Origin: Dimorphilus gyrociliatus
Taxonomy: Eukaryota > Annelida > Polychaeta > Dinophilidae
Assembly: GCA_904063045.1 (NCBI GenBank)
Contig: CAJFCJ010000007.1
Span: forward strand, 4,567,867 to 4,620,838
DNA: 52,972 bases
Reading direction: 5' to 3'
Shown: positions 45,401-52,972 of the stretch, piece after piece
Layout of the letters: each line of letters starts with the position of its first letter
How positions within the stretch are numbered: the stretch's first letter is position 1
Notes under the pieces: model-generated
Told to the model about the DNA's origin: nothing
The model's input: only the letters and a program-made list of their open reading frames with translations
The model's database searches: none
Position numbers and translations under genes: made by a program

Positions 45401-46740
45401 AGATTTCATTACCAACTTTAAATGGCATATCATTGTATTGGTAATATCTAGTAAAATTTTCATTTTCCTGCTGAACTGTCAAAATACCAATTACATATTT
45501 TTCCCTATCTTCAACAACACTAAGAGGGACTTTGGCCATTTGACAACTCTGCCATCCAATTGCTGGGTACAATTGAAAAGAAACGCTGACAAAATGATAT
45601 CTAAGTCTTAAAATTTTAAAGTTTATACAATTTGATGCAACCACAATGATTTCCTCTTTTAATTTCCCCATTTTTAGGTTGCAATTCACTATTTTCTTAT
45701 TTTTTGATCGGCAACCTATTATGTAGGGATGAATTCTCTGTTCAAAAACCTAAAAAACAAACTCATATCTACAATGAAAAACAGCCTATAAAACTAGTCA
45801 CCAACATGTATTGAATGTTTATAGGAAGAGCAGGACAGCACTTCAGGATTTCTCGGACTGAGACTACAAATATATTGGCAGGCATCTTCACGACTGGTAT
45901 TGAAATGGAACAATGCTGGTATTCTTCCATGTAGCCTTGATTGGAAATTATATGATGATCTAAACGAAACAAAACTAGGTGGTACAGAGCTAAATAAGTT
46001 TGCTATAATATCTGAAAAGAATTTTTTATACATTGAAATAAAAGTTGAAAGAATAATAGACAATAAAAACCATTGAAATCTGCAAATGTGCAAGTTTTTA
46101 TCCTTGAAAAAGAAGAAAAAGTAAAGGATTCTGATGATGATGAATTTTGAATAATCTTTGACATACTTTGATCAGAATTGATATAAATAGAAGCCATTCC
46201 TTCAATATCTTTATCCGACATATAATTATCTTCTATTATGTAGAAGAGAGACTTTTTACATACAATACTTTTGGATGAATTATAATTGTGAATTGCATAA
46301 ATTCTATCTCTATTATCGCTCAAATATAAATTGTATACATCGTTTAAAATGTATGCAGCAAATATATCTGTAAAATACTGACATTGAATTTTGAAATCAA
46401 AAATTTACAATAAAGAAGAAGGCATATAACTCAATCAATTGATTACATGATATTGATCTTTTAACACAAGACAATTTAAGGGAAAAGCATGCTTTTCTTC
46501 CTCTTTCTACCGTGTATGATAAATTATTATTCCCCACTCTGTCTCCAATTGAAATAAAGATATTTTTTATCACATTTCTCTCTGGCCAATGTAGAGAGTA
46601 TAAGGAATTGTATCCCAAATCAGAGCAAATCAAATTAGTCACAGGGATTGGTAAACGTTTGTAGCAAAAATACACAGGACTCTTAATATCATTTAATTTT
46701 GCCTGTAAAACACCTGAGACAATCGGACCTTTTGTATTTG
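39487..46740 (-). CDS. R3: third giant SRCR/CTLD/LDLa/LRR receptor with intact-looking 7TM
   Basis: Paralogue of R1 and R2. Modules on the minus strand: A1 (about 46735-46440; LICSDLGYNSLYS), B1 (about 46320-46085), C1 (about 46010-45790), A2 (45690-45380; NEICKRMGYDS), B2 (about 45100-44835), C2 (44780-44525 and about 44480-44375), A3 (about 44272-43945; VQFVCSKFGFNYG), lectin-like (about 43760-43320), six LDLa repeats (about 42960-41690), LRRs (about 41640-41060), TM1-7 (about 41000-39900) and tail (about 39780-39487, stop TAG). The receptor keeps FERH after TM3 and NPIIS in TM7, so it may signal. The first exon with the signal peptide was not found: the frame before A1 is closed and needs an upstream splice. 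Confidence 0.66.
39881..40463 (-). CDS. R3 exons: TM5-TM6 and TM7
   Basis: Exon 40463-40187 carries the loop cysteine (TPVCFN), TM5 and TM6 (ILTFSNLAVWLPFSVMG) and ends at a GTCAGTGAGT donor. After a short intron with acceptor CTATATAG, the next exon encodes TM7 with LLLPLNSIINPIIS, close to the PxNxxxNPxxY pattern of glycoprotein-hormone and relaxin receptors, with Ser in place of Tyr. A Ser/Lys-rich start of the tail follows. Confidence 0.75.
40475..41761 (-). CDS. R3 exon: last LDLa, leucine-rich repeats and TM1-TM4
   Basis: Encodes the end of an LDLa (QQQICNDIVDCLKGSDEILC), several LRRs of 22-24 residues (for example TPNLVYLNIFNSSLTDGTEF), a capping segment with CCFCWKF, and TM1 to TM4. 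TM1 carries the GN pair (LGIIGNLLSLKLI), TM3 is preceded by a cysteine (LLCKTLGTMM) and followed by FERHQAITNPFG. The true exon ends at a donor within about 40530 (GTAAGAAAG), and the open frame runs on into the intron. TM5 starts in the next exon at about 40463 (HTPVCFN). Confidence 0.82.
   Translation of the reverse strand: MQQQICNDIVDCLKGSDEILCSPPNIQLNGCYQSNFFTLICKGRTWLKNLKSFPTKSQGIDEIKTLIFDGNFQLSIIPNTKSLTYLKINNNPGYLNEIVVKTPNLVYLNIFNSSLTDGTEFLNQPLNILQYLYIGQNMMISSLSFLNVLNSSNLLYFDISNTNIQSIRSIHLKFNPHLRLFKMMNCRIKMIESETFSKFPNIIVLILNNSKIPTVYLRNVIKYLNKVKIVHGNSYILCCFCWKFLGKNIRCEPSSAIFHTCSSLISSNFKRALYWFYGILGIIGNLLSLKLIFASKKNSNSKYFHLLLIIGNLLTSLYILSLDITDLYFFGTYLEHDEYWRNSLLCKTLGTMMTFSLLISTISMVIMTFERHQAITNPFGNIVLIVCSKRAIACTTTVSILVSAVPLIVNRVRKMFLSKVYSQLITKV
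41690..42968 (-). CDS. R3 exons: six LDLa repeats
   Basis: Minus-strand exons at about 42945-42775 (YICDGNRDCLFGDDEDNC), 42720-42610 (VFVCNYVKDCANGLDE), 42380-42245 (KVCDNEMHCFDKSDENC), 42180-41860 (two repeats, GDGKYDCFNKEDE and LICDGINHCFLGDDEDNC) and 41820 onward (ICNDIVDCLKGSDEILC). Most have the full acidic calcium site. The ATG at 42968 could pose as a start with a leader, but the same bases form a strong polypyrimidine-AG acceptor before LCEKTG, so I read it as an internal exon. Confidence 0.7.
43117..43149. repeat. (GA)n microsatellite
   Basis: An imperfect GA/CAGA run in an R3 intron. Confidence 0.75.
43320..43760 (-). CDS. R3 exons: divergent C-type-lectin-like domain
   Basis: Encodes ILYDVCYILLKNDKALS and ASVCREKYNLTMADFPTYHQ, then after a short intron (donor GTATGAAA at about 43500) a second exon ending at GTGAGTTAAC (about 43337). 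The first part aligns well with R2 (YDKFYYIQSFDKL, MCNKLNLSLVDYQSS) and with R1. It fits the start of the lectin fold (W/Y-Y, helix, C, LV...S). Sugar- and calcium-binding motifs (EPN/QPD, WND) are not evident. Confidence 0.6.
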
Positions 46741-47090
46741 ATATTTTCAGATATTACACTTTTAGGATCACTATTAACACTTTGATGTGCATAAAAAACA
46801 ATAGAAAAATAGCACAATCTTTTAATTACTGAAATAATTGAGAGCATTATGGCAATTAATTTCAATAGTTTGCCATCACAACATTTAAATTTGAAATTTT
46901 TAAGAAAGGAAATGCTAATTGTACATGGTGATATCTCTAAAGCTTTGTTATGCAGAGACAAGACTAGGTGAGGCTTCATGGACTGATGTGAGTAATGTCA
47001 CTGCTATATAATTCAAAACATCTACAAAAGAAAAATTAAATTGTATATTCTATTTTGTTACAGATGATGTATAGCTGAAAACTGGTATTA

Positions 47091-47473
47091 ATGAGTAGGT
47101 GTCTGATTTTTAATAAAATATATATTTTTTATGGTGTAGTACTGACTTCCGATGGGTACTGTATTATTTCACAAAAAAGTAACCATAGTACTAGTTTATT
47201 CTGTTGTAAAAGAGAGAGAGAGACTCTGCGTTTGAAATTTAAGTTAAATTTTAATGGTCAATACTTTATGAACACTTCAAAAGTTTTTATTAGAGACACA
47301 GGAATACATTCTATTTGTTCAGATAAGTTATTTAATATATTGAGAATAGTAAATGTTAGAAAAATTACAGTCTCTCAGTTCCTAGGCAAAAAGCAGTGAA
47401 GAAAGAAACAGGCATGAAATTTCATATTCTAATTTCCTTTACCTTTTTTATTGGTCTATTCGCCAATATACAA
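47091..47473 (+). CDS. Possible signal-peptide exon on the plus strand
   Basis: At 47414 a short frame encodes a strong leader (MKFHILISFTFFIGLFANIQ) and ends at a good donor, CAAG|GTATTT. Just upstream (47091-47399) a longer frame has no recognised domain. No following exon could be joined with certainty: a MULE fragment and LRR remnants come next. It may be the first exon of a partly lost gene. Confidence 0.3.
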
Positions 47474-47779
47474 GGTATTTAAGAGTAGTTACCGACATAT
47501 TTGAATTTAATGATTTTCTTTTTTGTCTAATTTTATGTAAAATATCTTGCTATAATTGATAAATGATGAATTAGCTGCAAGATTATTCAAAATAATCTTT
47601 GAATTCAGATAGTCTTTTGTTCTTCCTCCAGTCAATCAAGTTATAATAGTACACAATTTAGAGTTTTGACAAACTTTTAACCCTGATTTGTCCAAAAGCT
47701 CTAATGCTGTCATCTGTCCTAATTTATATTCATTCCAGATATTGAATATTTTGTTCTGAATTATTAACAAGCATTTCTT

Positions 47780-47975
47780 TTGATACTTTTTCATTTTCCT
47801 CTTAGACACCAACTTTTGTTAAACTGGAACTAGAGTTGCTTCATGTTTAAAAGAGCCCTTAGAAGCTCTCTTTTTATTCGTTTTTCTATGCCATCCCTCT
47901 ACATCGTTGTTGGTATGAATAGCCAAACCAAAAACAGACCAGTTTTCTGAACAGTGTTCACTGCTAATATTAAGA
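47780..47975 (-). pseudogene. MULE transposase fragment
   Basis: On the minus strand it reads LAIHTNNDVEGWHRKTN, nearly the same as the C-terminal hallmark of the nested MULE (RTNNDVEGFHNRLN near 27370), preceded by WS.FGLAI. Only this small part remains, with broken frames around it. Confidence 0.7.
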
Positions 47976-48299
47976 AATAAGTAGAATTTTTCCATAAAAT
48001 TAGTTTTAGAAATAAAAAGATCAAAGATTACTAATTAATAAAATTGGAGGCAAGTTTTTCTCAATAGCTTAACTACTGAAATGTTCACACAAATAAATGG
48101 AGAGCACACTACAGGCATAACACTAGTATTGTGGTTTTTAAAAATACTCTAATGGTTAAAGTTATTTTTTTTATTCTAGTTCCATAATCTTGATGATAAT
48201 ATCTAAAGTCTCTGAAGCAGTTTGTGTTTTTTAAACTGTAAGCAAGCTATCTGAATTGTCTTTACAAGTTTTGTCATTTAACTTTCAAAGGATAATGAC

Positions 48300-48684
48300 A
48301 TACTGTATGGAAAATGAGGTTAATCTACCATTTGGAATTTGTCATCAAATTTTTCCATTTGTGAATAATTATTTACTTGGTTTAAATGAAGAACAATTAC
48401 TGTATTAGAAACAAATGCAATCACATTTCAACAGATTTTCTTTATATGGAAATTATCTTAATAATGGTGACAGTTTATCACTCCTCAAAAATCAATCAAT
48501 AGATTATTTGGAATTGAGAAGTTTTAAAGAACAACTATTAAGCCAATTGTTTAATTTCATGAATATTCAAGAAATTAGAACTCTAATTCTAACAGATTGT
48601 GAAGGAATCACGAGTGTAATTGAATTTTTTCCATCAATGCAACATCTGAAAGTTTTAAATGTCAACGGAACAAAATTAGATTAA
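48300..48684 (+). pseudogene. LRR-like remnant, probably of a fourth receptor locus
   Basis: A plus-strand open stretch (48415-48684) encodes two to three leucine-rich units (IRTLILTDCEGITSVIEF, LKVLNVNGTKLD) resembling the receptor LRRs, with an in-frame stop at its start (TATTAG at about 48405) and a stop directly after the last unit. An upstream piece (NLPFGICHQIFPF) may belong to it. It looks like a partial copy. Confidence 0.45.
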
Positions 48685-48813
48685 TCTGCTTTTGAAATTT
48701 TCTGCAAAAATGTATTTGTTAGGAAAACAAAGTTTTTCAATCAAATAGATTTTTGAATTTTACTGCAGGATTACAAATTATAATTGGATATTTGTTCTTT
48801 ATATACTACTCAC

Positions 48814-49070
48814 AATTTATGAAATTTTGTCAAAACGCATATCTCTCTGCTGACATTTTTTAAATGCTCATTTTCCTTTAAATTTTTCACTTCTGATAAT
48901 TTGTTGTTGATATCAATTGGTTGTAGCTGATTATTTGATAATTGATAAAATCCCAGTATCTGTTTGTAGTTCACGGAAGAGAGCTCTGCAATGGTGTACA
49001 GACATAGAGACACACTAAGAGCCAGTGAAAAAATGATCAGAATATTTGAAAAATTTGGCACAAATGACAT
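48814..49070 (-). CDS. A1-type first exon of a fourth receptor or related secreted protein
   Basis: Starts at 49070 with a signal peptide or anchor (NILIIFSLALSVSLCLYTI). The following part resembles the first exon of R1: a QILGFYQLS strand and EICVLTKFHKL in place of the SRCR-like NICKQLGYDS. It ends at a consensus donor GTGAGT (48813-48808). It cannot be the missing first exon of R3, because the phase does not fit the A1 exon I see there. No downstream exon was recognised, so this may be a truncated locus. Confidence 0.42.
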
Positions 49071-49079
49071 AAAATTTTA

Positions 49080-50450
49080 ATTAAATTAAAAAACAGGATA
49101 CATTCAACATTAGTCATTTATGAAAGAGCACTTGCATCGTATCTATTATATCTTTTCTTCTCTCCATAGGAAATGTTGCAAGATTTTTTGTATCATTTTC
49201 CTTGTATACAAACATTCCAAAATTATTCAAAGATAAACATACACCTGAAAATTTTACAGCAGTTCATGGCACAAGGGCAATAACTGTTTCTAAAGTCGAA
49301 CTGCTTTTGTGAATTTCTAGCAAACATTGTTGATTCTGAAAGCGCCATGTACTGGGCACAGAGATCCATGAGTGAATGTTGTCATTGTTTAATTTGGTGG
49401 AAACTATGCAAATTAGATAATCGATGAACTATTTTCAAGATTGTTTGAACACTTTAATATCGGAATTGATTTGGTCAGAATAAACATAAATGATATTTCA
49501 CACATAAATTGATGTTCGCGCCTCTGAGTATTTTCAACATCTGACCATTCTCTCTTAAACTCTATAGAGATAGATTCACCTGTTAACTGAACAGAACATT
49601 AACTATAAGAATAATTAATTGCAAAGATTATGATCGAGAAGAGAAATTGTAATGAATTATCTTTATTTTTATGTTAAAAAGAAAAATTGAATTGCTTTTG
49701 TCAATCTATCTCCATTAAAAAATATTATACATTTACTCACACTTGCAGAATCAATCTTGAGTGATTCATTTATGGTAAATAGCTAAATACTTTGTTTATG
49801 TATTCTTTTTATTTATTATCCAATATAATATCATTCCAAATGTACCAGTTGTCGTTGCAGGAAAAAGGAAATTAATAATAATAATAATAACAGCAATAAC
49901 AAAATAGAGACCGACCAGAATATTTAGTAAGAGAATGTTATAAAGTCCTACAGATAAGTTTGCTTCCTTTTAGAAACAATATAGTTTTAAAAGTAAAATA
50001 TAATGAAAGTGATAAAATATATATTTCTTCAAAACAAAAACAATTTTGGTTGCACATTGACAGAAATCATGCATAACAAGTCACAAAATAACAGTAGCAG
50101 CATATTGTTTGTTCCTCTATGTGATTTTTCTTTTAATACAGGCGCAAATGGACAAGTTAAAAACTCTATTAGTGGAGAAAATGAACTGGAAGGACAAATT
50201 GAACAATCACAAAAGATAGAACTTGTCCATAATGTCACTTTATTAGTCATATTTTAATATAGTGAATTGTAAATCTTTTTAGTGCATGGACTTGACCAAG
50301 ACAATGGTCTATGATGGCCCACAATATGAGTCAGAGAATGCACTGTGAAAAGATTAAGAAATTTATATAAAATTGGAAGTTGAGCCTATTATTAAACATT
50401 GAAAAAAAAAAAAAAATAATCTTTTTTCGTACTGAAAAAGATTTTTAATA
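49080..50450. other. Mostly gene-free stretch
   Basis: A short plus frame at 50003-50257 and small minus frames have no recognised motif. Simple repeats are present: (AAT)n at about 49869-49890 and poly-A at about 50402-50416. Confidence 0.45.
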
Positions 50451-50584
50451 TTTGGCCTTTTAAAATTCGAGGCGTTCCAATATTCCTGTCATTACTTTAT
50501 TGCCTTCTTTTTCAAAGCACACTTTACACCTTGTATCTTCTATTACAAAATGAAAATCATCCATTATATTTATTTATTAAATGA

Positions 50585-50908
50585 CTCAATCGCTGAATAA
50601 TAATTATATAACACTAAAAATATCTAAAAGTGTTGTATATTCAGTATTGCTTTACCAATTTCAGAGCAACAATTGTATGAATCTGTCATTTCACATAAAA
50701 TTTGTTTATCATTAATCCCAAGGCTAGTAAGTTTGTTCTGAATATTAAATGCAGTGTAGCGATAATAAGTCATTGTTGCAAATGTCACAATGAATGAAAT
50801 ATTAACTTTTTTCTCATTTTTAAATAGTGTTTGACAACTGATTGTATTCATTTGGTCACATGACACAATAATAGAAATATAATAGTTGCAATATACCTGT
50901 TTTAAAAA
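50585..50908 (-). CDS. Exon of an unidentified cysteine-containing protein
   Basis: After the acceptor CTTTTTAAAACAG (about 50899) the frame encodes VYCNYYISIIVSCDQ and further cysteines (SCQTLF, LCEMTDSYNCCSE), up to a donor GTAAAG at about 50655. A short last exon (AIESFNK, stop) can follow after the acceptor ATTATTATTCAG. It may be a separate small gene or the 3' end of the C1q gene upstream, whose last C1q-like domain looks unfinished. Family not recognised. Confidence 0.35.
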
Positions 50909-50947
50909 GGCGAAATATAAAATAGTGCTATTGAAGTTAATTTATAT

Positions 50948-52843
50948 TCAGAGATTTTGACTTGTTTCTACTGAAACAGTATCACCTTGTTTTAAATTTA
51001 ATAATCCTGCTCTGCTCATGCTTTCAAAACTTGATTTTGGTGTTACTCTTCTCAAAGCTAATTTTTGTTCATCATTTACCATAATAGATATTATTGACTG
51101 AGAGAATGGCCAAGTTCCAACTGATACATCAATATGATATAAACCATCAATTGCAACAGTATATGTATTATTTTCAAAACTCCAACCAAAATTTGTATCC
51201 AGCACAACTTTATCATAATTTATCTTTTTGTTTACAGTTGTCATTAAATGATTAGTTTTATCGGCATAAAATGCTGGACTTCTTGTAGTTGCATTAAATT
51301 TAAATCCTGAAAGAGAGGTATCAGTTTTGTCGGAATCTGGATCAGAGTATCCAGTAACTAATTTTAATGAAATTTTGTCATCTTGATTTAAATAAACAAT
51401 TATTCCTCTTGACACCTGAGAGTTATCAGAACTGAGATGACCTTTTGCAGTGGATCTTTCAAAAGATGTTGAGTCACCATTTATTGTTAAGCTTATTATA
51501 CAGTGTTTTGAACTTTGGAAGCCAGTTCCAAAATTAAGAAAATACCATCCTGCTGCTAGCATTGTTATTTGTGTTCTATACGGAGTGAGAAATGCACCTT
51601 TTAAGGTAATAATCCTGGAAAGTCGTAGTAAATTTCCTACCATATTATTATTTGAATGTTTCCTAACAAAAAAAGCATTATTTGTTTTATACATAAACCA
51701 GACCAAGAGTTTCTGAGCCATTTTCACTGCTAAAAACATAAGCTTGTTGACGTCGTGATACATATGGTTGATTTTAGTCGATAACCAATATAATCCAGAT
51801 TGACTAGTAGTGTCCTTGGTTTGCTGAAAAAACTTTAAGCTCCAAAGAACACTTTCTATTATCATTGAAAGCGGATAACTTTCTGCTTTGTTACCAGTTA
51901 ATGTAAAAAAATAAAAGCCACTTTTTGTTATATTCAATGAGTTTGTAACTTGATTAAATATTAATTTATGATTATGATTCACTTTATGCCAGAAAACTGT
52001 GCTTGAATTTAAGTAAGTTGATCTTGTCATAGATACCATAAATGCAGGATTTCTGTTTGAACTGCAATAAAGCTGAGGAAATATTTCTGTTTCAACTGAA
52101 TTTCCAGAACATCTATCTCCTCCATTTAAAGGTGTAGGCTTTGTACAAGTTCTTTTACGAGATTTTAAGCCATCCTCACAGCACGGATAGCATCCATACC
52201 ATGCAGACCAATCTGACCATCCTCCTAATATTTTACATTTAGCTTTTTCGGATTAGCACATGTTGCTATGGTGTAATAATAATTATTAAATGATATACTA
52301 AAAAAATAGCCCGGTGGACACTGATCAGGCCCAGCAACTTTATCATAACAATGATAATATTGCCTACAATCACTTTCATTTCTAAATGTTCCGTATTGAT
52401 TATTTTCACAATTGGAAGATTTCACATGGCAAGGTTTATTAAATGTTCTTACACCATTGGCTTCTGAACATTCATGGGTATCTGATTCAGTGGCATATGT
52501 AGAATTTATTTCTAAGCAATTATCACCCTTATTCGGTTTCTGGCACATGGAAAACTTAGATTCTTTAAACAAAATGGAATAAACCAGTCCAGGCGGACAC
52601 TGTCGAAAATGGCCAGTACCATTTCTACAATGATAATAATATCCACAATAAACTGGAATACGGAAGGTTCCATCAAGAGGTTTCAGTTCGGAGTTAAGAG
52701 GACAAGAAAATGGAGGGCATTTGCATTCAACAAATGACAACACTGTTAAAATGTTAAAATAGCATAAATGGTGTTTTTTTGTTCAGAAAAAACTAAACAA
52801 ACAATAAATACTTACACAATAAACTAAAAGTGAAAAGTTTCAT
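50948..52843 (-). CDS. Secreted protein: two chitin-binding type 2 domains, TSP1 repeat, about three C1q-like domains
   Basis: Exon 1 starts at 52843 (signal peptide MKLFTFSLLLLSFVEC after the splice). Two chitin-binding (peritrophin-A/CBM14) modules follow at 52740-52250 (CGYYYHCRNGTGHFRQCPPG and CRQYYHCYDKVAGPDQCPPG). Then a thrombospondin type 1 repeat (GWSDWSAWYGC, RTC, C) at about 52235-52110. The rest, to 50948, holds about three C1q-like beta units (KSGFYFFTLTG, AAGWYFLNFGTG, IDGLYHIDVSVG are the core strands). The frame between the second CBM14 and the TSP1 part is broken by one base in an A run (52244-52248), either an assembly error or a real lesion. The last C1q unit lacks the usual end. 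Likely extracellular, binding chitin or glycans, possibly in defence or shell/cuticle. Confidence 0.72.
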
Positions 52844-52972
52844 GTTTCACCTTTAATGTTAAAATGAAAGAAAATTTTCCAATTTTATACTAATCCATGA
52901 GTTTTATCTAATTAATAAGAAATAGTAATCCTATCATTATCCATCAATCGATTGTGGATGTTGCATATTTTT

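Overview
The window looks like animal (metazoan) nuclear DNA. It is strongly AT-rich, and its genes are split into many small exons with introns often only 50-150 bases long and clear GT...AG borders. The protein families (LDLa-LRR-7TM receptors of the GRL101/relaxin-receptor type, C1q-like domains, chitin-binding type 2 domains, TRIM-type RING/B-box, PAN domains, BEL/Pao, FLYWCH-MULE and Tc1 elements) suggest a lophotrochozoan such as a mollusc or annelid. I cannot name the species.

The main content is a set of giant multi-domain G-protein-coupled receptors. R1 (7517 down to the window start, minus) and R2 (7750-15006, plus) stand head to head with 232 bases between their start codons. R3 (about 46740-39487, minus) is a third copy. 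In all three I can follow the same exon order: signal peptide, SRCR-like module (A), module B, module C, then A-B-C-A again, a divergent C-type lectin domain, several LDLa repeats, leucine-rich repeats, seven transmembrane helices and a cytoplasmic tail. R1 and R2 share a 984-base inverted tract, nearly identical and free of indels, covering the last two LDLa repeats and the LRRs. Their 7TM parts are very different, which points to recent gene conversion. R2 has lost the arginine of E/DRY and the NPxxY-type motif. Remnants of at least one further locus lie at 47.4-49.1 kb.

Between the clusters are a minus-strand multi-exon gene with a Calx-beta and an ITIH-C-like domain (16.7-19.6 kb), a small secreted two-PAN gene (20.2-21.0 kb, minus), an intronless RING/B-box/LRR protein of 851 residues (21.7-24.3 kb, plus) and a single-PAN secreted gene (37.4-38.0 kb, plus). 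The right end holds a secreted protein with two chitin-binding modules, a thrombospondin type 1 repeat and about three C1q-like domains (50.9-52.8 kb, minus).

Mobile DNA is common: a Tc1/mariner element with intact terminal repeats inside an R1 intron (4028-5259); a 208-base MITE with 8-base target duplications (17620-17827); a decayed BEL/Pao retrotransposon with both LTRs (26735-33995, minus) into which a PHD-FLYWCH-MULE element has inserted (about 27004-29532); a second decayed Tc1-like copy (about 34260-35480); and a MULE fragment at about 47.8 kb. The stretches 15.0-16.7, 24.3-26.7, 35.5-36.6, 38.0-39.4 and 49.1-50.4 kb show no gene I can support.
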